From Paludibacteraceae bacterium (lineage in GTDB: Bacteria; Bacteroidota; Bacteroidia; Bacteroidales; Paludibacteraceae): a stretch of 64,000 nt of DNA. Position numbers and translations under genes: made by a program. The DNA lies in the NCBI GenBank assembly GCA_024401475.1, contig JAKSKZ010000016.1:1-64000 (forward strand), given 5' to 3'. The notes beneath the pieces are model-generated. The model was not told where the DNA came from and did not search any database. It saw only the letters and a program-made list of their open reading frames with translations. Below are positions 29,018 to 37,200 of the stretch, one piece after another; position 1 is the first letter of the stretch, and each line of letters starts with the position of its first letter.

Positions 29018-30082
29018 TTATCGGCCTCCAGACATCAAATCGGAAGCGTTCTTAAAGATATTCTTGATGAAGTTGTAGTACATTGGCACGATACAACTAG
29101 CGTCGTGGCCTCCGCCTTGAATCTCTTGCCAAAGGTGATCTACGTTGTTTCTTTGAAGTGTTTCGTGATACTGCTTAGGGAAGGTTCCTACGGTGAGGTC
29201 GTTCGTGCCACCTGTGATCAGGAATACATATGGCGTAGGTTCTCCATCCTTAAACTTCAACTCGCTCTCTTGCATGTTTCCAATGTGGGACATAAAGTTA
29301 TCCGTAGCTGGAGTTACGCCTGGAGCGGGACAAGCACATCCGATGTAACCGAAGTATTGAGGTCTTGTGATACCGATGTAGAGGGCCTCGCGACCACCCA
29401 TGGAGAATCCTGAGATTGCCGTATGTTCACGATCTGTGTAAGTCGAGAAGTTTTGGTTGATGTATGGCATTAAGCAATCGATAAGGTCCTCGCGGAAGTC
29501 GTCATACTTTTTACATTCTGCTTGATTGAAACCACTACAGTTGTCGCTGTTCGAACTTGTGTACATGAAGGTATAGACGATGATCATCTCCTTAGCTTCG
29601 CCGCTGGCAGCAAGGTTGTTGGCCATTGTCCTGATTTTGTTGCTCTCGTCTTGCATGCTTTTTTCTGTTCCGAAGATACCATGGTTTACATACATGACAG
29701 GGTATTTCTTGTTCGGGTCGTAGTTTTTAGGCAAGAGCACATCCGCATTCTTCATCTTGCGGGCGATGTTTGAGTAGTAGGAAATTGATTGCATGGTGCC
29801 ATCACTGTTTGTGTTGCCGGTTACGTTTGATGGGGCTGGGTTGACAATCGTGTTCCTAATGCAGTTCATGTACTGCTCGGAAGACAAGAAGAGTTCAGTG
29901 TTGCTGTCTTGTTCATTGGGGTCTTCGTTGTTGCCATTGTCTACAGGCTCGTGGAAGACGATGCTGTCAGGCAATATTGTGTTACTATAGATTACCTTGC
30001 CATCCTTATATAAATAGATGGGTGATTGTGCAACTGCTGTCAATGCACATAGAGCTGCTGATAGTAGAAGTGTTTTCTTCAT
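29018..30082 (-). CDS. Secreted esterase of the CE1 / esterase D type (354 aa)
   Basis: A signal peptide (LLLSAALCALTAVAQ) is followed by a short module (YLYKDGKVIYSNTILPDSIV) like those at the start of many Bacteroidota secreted proteins, and an acidic linker. The alpha/beta-hydrolase domain begins near residue 110 (DVLLPKNYDPNKKYPVMYV). The nucleophile motif GFSMGG places Ser near 226. The probable acid is Asp near 295 in GGTNDLTVG, and the probable base is His near 326 in GGGHDASC. The family hydrolyses acetyl or feruloyl esters on plant polysaccharides, or S-formylglutathione in the cytosolic branch; export favours a polysaccharide substrate. It lies 61 nt downstream of the small T9SS protein gene on the same strand, probably co-transcribed. 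It has no T9SS C-terminal signal of its own. Confidence 0.85.
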   Translation of the reverse strand: MKKTLLLSAALCALTAVAQSPIYLYKDGKVIYSNTILPDSIVFHEPVDNGNNEDPNEQDSNTELFLSSEQYMNCIRNTIVNPAPSNVTGNTNSDGTMQSISYYSNIARKMKNADVLLPKNYDPNKKYPVMYVNHGIFGTEKSMQDESNKIRTMANNLAASGEAKEMIIVYTFMYTSSNSDNCSGFNQAECKKYDDFREDLIDCLMPYINQNFSTYTDREHTAISGFSMGGREALYIGITRPQYFGYIGCACPAPGVTPATDNFMSHIGNMQESELKFKDGEPTPYVFLITGGTNDLTVGTFPKQYHETLQRNNVDHLWQEIQGGGHDASCIVPMYYNFIKNIFKNASDLMSGGR

Positions 30083-30143
30083 TTTCCTATGATATTATTT
30101 TGTTATTCTAATGTTGGAATGGTGACTAACTTGTCACAACAGT

Positions 30144-30608
30144 TTATTTCTTTATGAGTTTTGCAACGGTTTGTCCTATGACGACAAAGTATTCTCCGTT
30201 AGAAAGATTACTGACGTTGATGGTTGATTCGTTGCTTGTCCTTTCAAGTTTTCCAGCAACGGAATAAATCTTTACAACTTGTCCGTCTCTCATTCCCTCT
30301 ATGCGAATGGTCTCTGATGAAGGGTTGGGATAGACAGAAATGGAAGATGCCGTTTCTTGCTTTGAAGAACTTAAATCGCCATCTGAAAAAACGATTTTTT
30401 GGGTGTTCGATACATTGCCAAAATCTTTGGATCCACCGCTGACGTAGTCGAAAGTGATGTTTCCATTCCCATTGAACTCGATTTTTGACAATAGAGCTAA
30501 TTGCTCTTTCGCTTTGTTGCCGTCTAAATATTCAACGGTGAGAATGGATTCTGCATTAGCACAATAGCACGCCATGAGGGAGAATAGTGTGATTAATGTT
30601 TTTCTCAT
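30144..30608 (-). CDS. Small T9SS cargo protein with type A sorting domain (154 aa)
   Basis: A signal peptide (residues 1-19, MRKTLITLFSLMACYCANA) is followed by ~65 residues that form one short beta module (LLSKIEFNGNGNITFDY, then TQKIVFSDGDL). From residue ~88 there is a canonical type A sorting domain: ISVYPNPSSETIRIEG, then VKIYSVAGK, NLSNGEYFVVI and a basic C-terminal KLIKK. The protein is therefore expected to cross the outer membrane by T9SS and be released or anchored on the surface. With so little sequence besides the two signals, its function cannot be read. It is upstream of the esterase gene on the same strand. Confidence 0.8.
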   Translation of the reverse strand: MRKTLITLFSLMACYCANAESILTVEYLDGNKAKEQLALLSKIEFNGNGNITFDYVSGGSKDFGNVSNTQKIVFSDGDLSSSKQETASSISVYPNPSSETIRIEGMRDGQVVKIYSVAGKLERTSNESTINVSNLSNGEYFVVIGQTVAKLIKK

Positions 30609-31046
30609 GATATTTTTGTTTATAAATATATATCTGTATTAATGGATTCCATCAATATCTTAATGTTTGCCCCTTAAAGATGCAAAATCTATTTATGGTT
30701 ACTAAAATGCAATTGGGGTAATGACTTTAGATGTAAGTATTACCTATTCAAAAAGTGTTGTTTTGGGTCCTTTGTTTTATGATGCAAGTATAATAAATCT
30801 ATTTGAGGTGAGCAATGAAGTTGCCCTAAATTCAATGTCTTGTCGTTTTTTTATGTAAAAGATAATTTTCGAGAGTTTATTGATGAAACTTTTGAAAAGG
30901 ATTGTTAGCGAAAAAAAACAGCTTAATGGTGAAAAATGTACGTTTTATGGCCTCTTATGGTGTAAAAATCGTTCATTTATGGTGTAAAAATCAATCATTG
31001 TTGCCCATGAAACGAAATTCTACTCGATTGGAAACCTTGCTAAACA
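30609..31046. other. AT-rich intergenic region with a repeated TTATGGTGTAAAAATC motif
   Basis: No gene is seen. Two good copies of TTATGGTGTAAAAATC start at 30955 and 30977 (22-bp spacing). A looser relative (TTAATGGTGAAAAATG) starts at 30923. They lie upstream of the candidate small RNA promoter at 31047 and could be regulator sites. Confidence 0.4.
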
Positions 31047-31074
31047 TTGTTCAATAAAACTCTTCTTACCTTTG
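31047..31074 (+). promoter_or_regulatory. Putative Bacteroidota promoter for a short non-coding transcript
   Basis: A -7 box TACCTTTG at 31067-31074 matches TAnnTTTG. A TTG element at 31047-31049 lies 17 nt upstream, slightly short of the usual 19-21. The next gene start is 247 nt away, and a terminator intervenes at 31159-31191. Confidence 0.45.
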
Positions 31075-31079
31075 CATTA

Positions 31080-31191
31080 AAGGAAACGTATAAGAAACTT
31101 AAGAAAAAATCTAAATTTCGTTCTCAGAAAACATTAGTACTTTTTATAAGTATGAAATACAGCTCACTCGTGAGGGTGGGCTGTTTTTTTT
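31080..31191 (+). ncRNA. Candidate ~110-nt small RNA
   Basis: The interval lies between a -7 box ending at 31074 and a strong intrinsic terminator ending at 31191. It contains no credible gene; the only reading inside starts at 31152 and encodes 13 codons that run into the terminator. It could be a trans-acting sRNA, or a leader that is attenuated before the lipoprotein gene, though that gene has its own promoter. I do not recognise the RNA family. Confidence 0.4.
31159..31191 (+). terminator. Strong rho-independent terminator
   Basis: An 11-bp stem (ACAGCTCACTC with GGGTGGGCTGT, including two G-T pairs) closes a GTGA tetraloop and runs straight into eight T residues. No coding gene precedes it on this strand, so it most likely ends the candidate small RNA. 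Confidence 0.8.
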
Positions 31192-31223
31192 GATGAAAAA
31201 TCTGTCGAAAAAGGACACTGTTG

Positions 31224-31254
31224 TTTGCATAAGTGATATATTTTCGTATTTTTG
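31224..31254 (+). promoter_or_regulatory. Bacteroidota sigma-ABfr type promoter of the lipoprotein gene
   Basis: The -33 box TTTG at 31224-31227 and the -7 box TATTTTTG at 31247-31254 are separated by 19 nt, an exact match to the consensus TTTG-N19-TAnnTTTG. Transcription would start near 31261, giving a ~60-nt leader before the ATG at 31321. Confidence 0.65.
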
Positions 31255-31320
31255 TTTTTGGGTATAGTATTAAAATCGTCTCAAAGGGATGATGTTTGTT
31301 TAATTAAAATAAAAAATAAA

Positions 31321-31953
31321 ATGAAAAAGTATTTTCGTTACATGATGGTAGCAATCGCTGCAATCGTTACAGTGGGTTTAGTTTCTTGTTCAAAAGATGA
31401 TGAAGATGAAAATGGAGGTGCTCCAGTGTCAAAAGAGGATTTGGTAGGCGAATGGATTTATAACGTCGAAAAGTCAGTGGTTGATATGAAGATTAATGGT
31501 CAGTCTACTACTGCAGAGATGGCTGAGCAGATGAATTTCATGCAAAGCATTCAAGGCGATGTCACTTTCGGATCTAATGACTCGTTTTCTTGTTCTACTG
31601 ATAAGGAGGGTATAGAAGGTTCATATTCAGTGTCTGGTAACCAGTTGGAACTTGTTTATTCTTATCTAGATCAATCAATCACAATGAAGTCTGGTGCCAA
31701 CTTGAATAGCATTATTGCTGCTAATCCAGATATGGCTCAATATGCAGATATGATGGATTTCAAAGTAAAGGATCTTTCAGTAAGAATTGATGGTGATGTA
31801 TTGTTTATCACTACTGTAATGGAATCGTCTGTCAATATGGATCTTAGCGAGATGGGCGATCTTGGTGAATTGAATGGATTGGTAAATTTGCTTCCAGAGG
31901 GAGGAATGACAATTTCAGGTAAGATCGTTACAGCATACGATAGAAAGAAATAA
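31321..31953 (+). CDS. Lipocalin-like small lipoprotein (210 aa)
   Basis: The ATG at 31321 gives a lipoprotein signal (MKKYFRYMMVAIAAIVTVGLVSC). The lipobox Cys is followed by acidic residues (SKDDEDE), the usual surface-export pattern in Bacteroidota lipoproteins. The mature part begins DLVGEWIYN and alternates short strands (VTFGSNDSFSC, GSYSVSGNQLELVY, GDVLFITT), resembling the lipocalin-like/DUF5004 group of Bacteroidota lipoproteins. No ligand or enzymatic function can be stated. It has its own promoter at 31224-31254 and its own terminator at 31978, so it is monocistronic. Upstream non-ATG starts were rejected because they fall inside the promoter. Confidence 0.75.
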   Translation: MKKYFRYMMVAIAAIVTVGLVSCSKDDEDENGGAPVSKEDLVGEWIYNVEKSVVDMKINGQSTTAEMAEQMNFMQSIQGDVTFGSNDSFSCSTDKEGIEGSYSVSGNQLELVYSYLDQSITMKSGANLNSIIAANPDMAQYADMMDFKVKDLSVRIDGDVLFITTVMESSVNMDLSEMGDLGELNGLVNLLPEGGMTISGKIVTAYDRKK

Positions 31954-31977
31954 ATAAAATCTCGAATTTGAGAGTGG

Positions 31978-32010
31978 GAGGTTGTCTTTGTAGGGCAACC
32001 TCTTTTTTTT
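31978..32010 (+). terminator. Rho-independent terminator of the lipoprotein gene
   Basis: The stem GAGGTTGTC / GGGCAACCTC is followed by eight T residues, 25 nt after the lipoprotein stop codon. Confidence 0.8.
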
Positions 32011-32011
32011 G

Positions 32012-32525
32012 AATTAAGAATTAAGAGTTAAGAATTAAGAATTAGTCTGCGTCCTGCGATTTCCTAGCGCTGAAAGCGCGACATTCAATAGCCTTGTCCG
32101 TGAGGGCAGGGAAATTAAGAATTAAGAGTTAAGAATTAAGAATTAATCAGCGTCCTGCGATTTCCCAGCGCTGAAAGCGCGACACTCAATAGCCTTGTCC
32201 GTGAGGGCAGGGGAATTAAGAATTAAGAGTTAAGAATTAATCAGCGTCCTGCGATTTCCTAGCGCTGAAAGCGTGACACTCAATAGCCTTGTCCGTAAGG
32301 GCAGGAGAATTAAGAATTAAGAATTAATCTGCGTCCCGCCGATTTCCCAGCGCTGAAAGCGCGTCACTCAATAGCCTTGTCCGTAAGGGCAGGGGAATTA
32401 AGAGTTAAGAATTAAGAATTAATCTGCGTCCCGCCGATTTCCCAGCGCTGAAAGCGCGACATTCAATAGCCTTGTCCGTAAGGGCAAGGTCTGCGACACC
32501 AATAGCCTCGTCCCTAAGAACAAGG
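32012..32525. repeat. Five tandem copies of a ~95-bp palindromic intergenic repeat
   Basis: Each copy has three parts. The first is an AT-rich run of ATTAAGAATTAAGAGTTAAG units. The second is GCGCTGAAAGCGC, a short perfect hairpin; copies begin at 32067, 32168, 32262, 32350 and 32445. The third is the segment CAATAGCCTTGTCCGT(G/A)AGGGCAGG. Spacings are 101, 94, 88 and 95 bp, varying with the number of AATTAAG units. Related single copies flank the Rpn gene at 44391-44435 and 45755-45798. No coding function; it resembles REP/BIME-type elements. Confidence 0.85.
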
Positions 32526-32550
32526 TGAAATTTGAATATGCAAAAGAAAG

Positions 32551-32587
32551 AACGCGGCGTTGAGGATTTCTCCATCAACGTCGCGTT
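32551..32587. terminator. Terminator hairpin downstream of the helical-repeat lipoprotein gene
   Basis: A 13-bp stem, AACGCGGCGTTGA with TCAACGTCGCGTT (one G-T pair), has an 11-nt loop. An A-rich stretch at 32541-32550 provides a U-rich tail on the minus strand for the gene ending at 32617. Confidence 0.65.
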
Positions 32588-32616
32588 TCATTTTCTAAAT
32601 CTAAAAATTAGATTCG

Positions 32617-34053
32617 TTATTGAAGAGGTTTGCCCTCAAACATTTTCGGATTGTCAATCTCACCATAGATCAAATCGGGAACATAGTCGAAATAGCTTGA
32701 TGCCTCGAAGATATACTTTGTGGTGGCATTCCAGTAGCGAATCGTAATCTTAGAACTCTCCTCAGCTGTGCCGATGATATTGAGCAGGAAGACGCCATTT
32801 TTGGCACTTGCCTTTGCTCTACATTCGTCACCTACGAAAGCTGCCATGATGTCGTCTGATGTTGCTTTCGCCTTCAATGATTGAGGAAGCTCGAAGGCTG
32901 CCGTCATAGAGTAGGCGTACTCTCCGTCGGCAGTGATGGCAACCCATTTAGGCTTGGAGTACTCTTTGCCTGTCAATGTGATGTCTTGCGGATTGTCGTT
33001 GTTGCCACCGCCTTGTCCTTCGCCTTGGTTTTCGTTGAGCAACTCCTTGATTTGAGCCAACAACTCTTCAGACATTTGGTCTTGGTTGTTTTCAAGCAAC
33101 GCTTTCAATTCGGACTTAATCTCCTCCGATTGCTTGCTCTGCTCGTCTTTGAGCATTTCCTTCAATTCAGCCTTCAACTCTTCGGACATTTTGCCGTTAC
33201 CGTTGTTGATGAGCTCCTCTACGATGCTCTTGAGTTCCTCGGTGCTGATGCCTTGGTTTTCGTTGAGCAACTCCTTGATTTGAGCCTTCAACTCTTCGGA
33301 CATTTGTCCTTGGTTGTTTTCAAGCAACGCTTTCAATTCAGCCTTGATATCCTCCGATTGCTTGCTCTGCTCGTCTTTGAGCATTTCCTTCAATTCAGCC
33401 TTCAACTCTTCGGACATTTTGCCGTTACCGTTGTTGATGAGCTCCTCTACGATGCTCTTGAGTTCCTCGGTGCTGATGCCTTGGTTTTCGTTGAGCAACT
33501 CCTTGATTTGAGCCTTCAACTCTTCGGACATTTGTCCTTGGTTGTTTTCAAGCAACGCTTTCAATTCAGCCTTGATATCCTCCGATTGCTTGCTCTGCTC
33601 GTCTTTGAGCATTGCTTTCAATTCAGCCTTCAACTCTTCGGACATCTGACCGTTTTCGTCGTTGATGAGTTCCTTCAGAATGCTCTTGAGTTCTTCGGTG
33701 CTAATGCCTTGGTTCTCATTGAGCAACTCCTTGATTTGAGCCTTCAACTCTTCGGAGATTTGGCTCTGCTCGTCCTCAAGCAACGCTTTTAATTCAGCCT
33801 TGATTTCATCGGCTTGTTTCTGTTGCTCAACTTGGATCATGACTTCCAATTCAGCCTTTAGTTCGGCCGATAATTTACTTTGTTCGTCATTGAGCAGTTC
33901 TTGTATAATACTTTTGAACTTGGCATAATCAATGCTATCGGATTGAGACTCCTCAGGCAAGGATTTCAAGTAATCGCAGTAGTGCGGCTCGTCATCGCAG
34001 GATGCGAATCCAGCGAGAACTGCGACTGTGGCTATAAATAACCATTTTTTCAT
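32617..34053 (-). CDS. Lipoprotein with sixteen 19-residue helical repeats and a beta domain (478 aa)
   Basis: The signal MKKWLFIATVAVLAGFASC ends in a lipobox Cys followed by DDE. Residues 46-349 are sixteen consecutive 19-residue units, of the type LKAQIKELLNENQGISTEE, with no spacers. They are arranged as a 76-residue (228-bp) higher-order repeat of four units. The sequence is very rich in Glu, Lys, Leu and Gln and should form a long rigid helical or coiled-coil stalk. A Gly/Gln-rich hinge (GEGQGGGNND) leads to a ~110-residue C-terminal domain with IMAAFVGDECRAKA and ITIRYWNATTKYIFEA. A related domain occurs in the adjacent 3249-residue protein (DILAAFYKGKCVGLA). Inferred role: a membrane-anchored spacer or receptor presenting the C-terminal domain. 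It is 156 nt downstream of the giant gene on the same strand. Confidence 0.8.
   Translation of the reverse strand: MKKWLFIATVAVLAGFASCDDEPHYCDYLKSLPEESQSDSIDYAKFKSIIQELLNDEQSKLSAELKAELEVMIQVEQQKQADEIKAELKALLEDEQSQISEELKAQIKELLNENQGISTEELKSILKELINDENGQMSEELKAELKAMLKDEQSKQSEDIKAELKALLENNQGQMSEELKAQIKELLNENQGISTEELKSIVEELINNGNGKMSEELKAELKEMLKDEQSKQSEDIKAELKALLENNQGQMSEELKAQIKELLNENQGISTEELKSIVEELINNGNGKMSEELKAELKEMLKDEQSKQSEEIKSELKALLENNQDQMSEELLAQIKELLNENQGEGQGGGNNDNPQDITLTGKEYSKPKWVAITADGEYAYSMTAAFELPQSLKAKATSDDIMAAFVGDECRAKASAKNGVFLLNIIGTAEESSKITIRYWNATTKYIFEASSYFDYVPDLIYGEIDNPKMFEGKPLQ
33007..33918 (-). repeat. 16 x 57-bp (4 x 228-bp) tandem repeat coding a helical stalk
   Basis: The units encode 19 residues each without insertions. 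Four consecutive types (LKAQIKELLN, LKS..EELIN, LKAEL..MLKD, IKAELKALLE) recur with a 228-bp period. The central 228-bp copies are nearly identical at the DNA level. Length variation between strains by slippage or recombination is likely. Confidence 0.85.
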
Positions 34054-34209
34054 AAATCTTTCTTTTGGGGTGAATTCTATAAATTCACCGTTTTTTTAAT
34101 TTTTTAGTAACAAGTAATTTGTTGTTTTCGGTGTTTTTTGAATTTGTTTTGGCAACTGGTGTAAAGCCAAACAAATTCAAAAATCACTCGAAATCAATTA
34201 AATGTCACA

Positions 34210-37200
34210 TTATTTTTTCAAAACTTTAGCAGTGCTTGTCTCTCCGTTGATGCTTACCGTAAGGATGTAAGAACCAGCGGCCATCTGAGCTGCGTTGATT
34301 GTTGTATTGACGTTGCCGTTGGCCACTTCAACCTCACCCACGTAGATGACGTTTCCAAGCACATCGAAAACTTCGATTGTTGCTTTGCCGTCTTGAGCGA
34401 AATGACCTTGAACGTTCATCTCGTCTTCTACTGGATTAGGGGTGATTGTCAAACCTTCTTCACGCTCTTCCCATACGAAGTTGAGTACGACAGGTTGGTC
34501 TGGTGTACCATAAACAGCGTCATTCTCAAAATTCATCGCATTGCTTGCTGTATATGTCTTTCCGCCACGTTCAAGTGTGAACTTGATCTCTTCGTTGCGG
34601 TCGGCAGCGACGTTGATGAACTCAATCGTCTTGTTTTCATCCAATTTGACAGGAACAGCTCTGTTCTCCTTTCCGTTTACAACTGCATTGACAACATCTC
34701 CCTCTTCGAAGTCAGGAACATAAGCGATGATGCTCATGTTAGACTCGAATTCAGATGCGTTGCTTGCAGGTGCGGCATTTGCCGAACGCAAAGTTGTTGC
34801 GTTTGTTGGATAGTAGAACTTTTTAGAAGAGGAAGAAGAGGTTCTCTTCAACATATAACCCAAGTTAGGTTGCATGTAAGTGAGCGAACCAATCCACTCG
34901 TTTCCGTAGTACATTGCGAATCCGTCAATAGACTTGATGATATCGCCATCGTTAGCCTCGTATCCAGCCAAAGCATAGTTCAAAGACATGCTGATGCTTG
35001 GTACGTAAGCAATGTAGTTCCAGCCCTTTGCAACTGTAATCGCCGTGCTTGAAGGTTTAGCCGCTGTACCAGAAACGGACAATGTTTGATCTTCATCAGA
35101 ATAGATCTTGAACATGTTTTTGTTGTTCAAGGCGAGGCTATCCAAATTGTACCACTCCTTGTGTTGAACAGAGTAAGCTGCTGCCTTTGAGAGGCTCTTC
35201 ACTGTACTCTTGCTACCCCAAGTTGCATTGGCAAGGAATGCGTCCAAATTGTTCATGTCGTCGTTTGTCACGTTGAATGAAACCCAGTTCCATCCCTTGT
35301 TCAAGTGGATGTTTTGGTAAGTAAACTTCGTGCCCTTGAATACGATTGGTGATGTGGTAGTTCCAAAAACTGCATTGTTTTTGAATGTTACAGCCCTTGA
35401 TGGTTTCGCATCATAAATTGTACCTGTGCTAGCTTCGTACATGCGGAATGAAATGGCATCGCTTGCAATCGTATCGCAATAGATAGTCAACATTGCATAC
35501 CACATGTCGTTTGAACTGTTGTAGGTGCTGTGTGCTAAACCAACGCACTTGCCTTTGTAGAAGGCAGCAAGAATGTCACCTTCATCAGAAGAATATCCAT
35601 CACTGAAGTATAGCTTTCCGATGACAGACATATTGTACTCATACATCGATTTATCTACTGTCCAGTCTGGCTCTTCTCCCTTAACTGATACCTTGATGTC
35701 AAGTGGCTCACTAATGTTGTTGTCGTTTGTCAAATAAACAACCTCTTCATAAGTACCCACATTGAGGGAAGGATCAATAGTGAACTTAATCTTGTCCGTA
35801 GAGATAGGAGCAAGGCTTCCATTGTTTGGAGTTGCGCTCAACCATGATGGAAGATTGTCCAATGTGTAGTTTTGAAGAGCTCCGCCATTATTGACGATAG
35901 CCACCTCAAATTCGCTTTCGTTGTACAACTCGTGCTCAATTTCAACTGAATTCTCTTGCCATTTCAATTGGTTGCGACTGATGTATGCGCTCCATGTGAT
36001 AGGAGAGAGGATAGAGTTGCCGTTGACGTCACGAATGTCGTCTAACGTAAATGTTACCGTTGTATTTTCGATGCGGTAGTCGTCCTCCTTAAGATTGATG
36101 ATGATAGCGTCGTTGTTCACTACATAATCAAACGAAAGTGGAGAGACAGGTGCCTTTGTCTTAACGGAAGGAATATCGTTAGAGAATTTAGCCTTTCCGA
36201 ACAATTGGGCCTCTGACAAGTCGCTGTTGGCATTGTCGATCAAACTGGTTTGAAGTTCTTGAGTTCCTTGCCAAGTGATGTACTTTTCGAATGGATAGTA
36301 GAGTAGCAATCCCTTTTCGTCGCCATTGAGCTTTTCATTGTATAAAGACTCCAATTGGTTTTGTTGACGATAAAGTTTCCATAGACGAATCTCATCTACC
36401 TTACCCGTGAAGTTTTGGTCGAATTCTGAGCCTGCTTCTGTGTTGATGATGCGAGCTCCTGCTACCATGTAAGCAGACTGGAGACTACCGATCTTCTTAG
36501 ATGAGAAGTATTTGTTCAACTCTCCATCAATGTAGATGCGGGCGATACCCGATGAACGACTGACAGCCAATGCAAAGCTATGCCAGTTGTTGTTGGCATA
36601 TGATCCAGACAATTTTACTGTATCGTTGTTATGGATAAAGCAGAGTGAGCCATTATCGTTGAATCCGATATTGAATGTCTTGGAGTAGTCATCTGCCAAA
36701 TCCTTAGTGCCAGCACCTGTACTCAAAATGGTTTGGCCCTTAGCACCAGACTTGGCGTTGAACCAGAATTCAAGAGTGAAGTCCATTTCGTCCAAGATGA
36801 CAGCCTCGGAACTGTTCATACGCAAATAGCCCTTTTCTGAGAAGTCAACACTATGTCCAGCAGGCAATGCCCATTGACAACCCTTCATTACCAAGTTAGC
36901 ACCGCGTGCCTTATCTTCGGTAGCAGAGCCTTTCGCCTCGTCCATGTCGTAGTAAGCCATCAAGCCGATTTCGTTGCCCGACAACAGTTCGTTGCTTCCA
37001 GCTTGAATAGTAGAGGTAGAGCGTACGTCGTTCCAGATTCGGAATTGATCGATCTTACCTGCGAAGTTGGCAGAGTTGCCGCTTACGCTTCGTCCTACGT
37101 AAATCTTACCCTTGCCTGTGTAAGCAGGAACTTGGGCGTTGGTGATGTGTTTTACAAAGTTGACCAAAGCCGAAACTCTGTTCGTGCTGTTGTCAAGTGT

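Noticed and set aside
31252..31320. Upstream start for the small lipoprotein
   Set aside because: It would need a non-ATG start inside the -7 promoter box; the ATG at 31321 gives a normal lipoprotein signal.
32012..32525. Possible CRISPR array
   Set aside because: Repeat periods vary (88-101 bp), the 'spacers' are themselves repetitive AATTAAG runs, and there are no cas genes nearby.
32881..33792. A 303-codon plus-strand open reading over the helical-repeat lipoprotein
   Set aside because: It mirrors the repeat on the opposite strand; the minus-strand frame has a lipoprotein signal, exact 19-residue units and a folded C-terminal domain.
34069..34095. Terminator-like hairpin GGTGAATT/AATTCACC followed by seven Ts
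   Set aside because: Its T run is on the plus strand, where no gene precedes it; on the minus strand, where the genes are, there is no U tail, so I do not call it a terminator.
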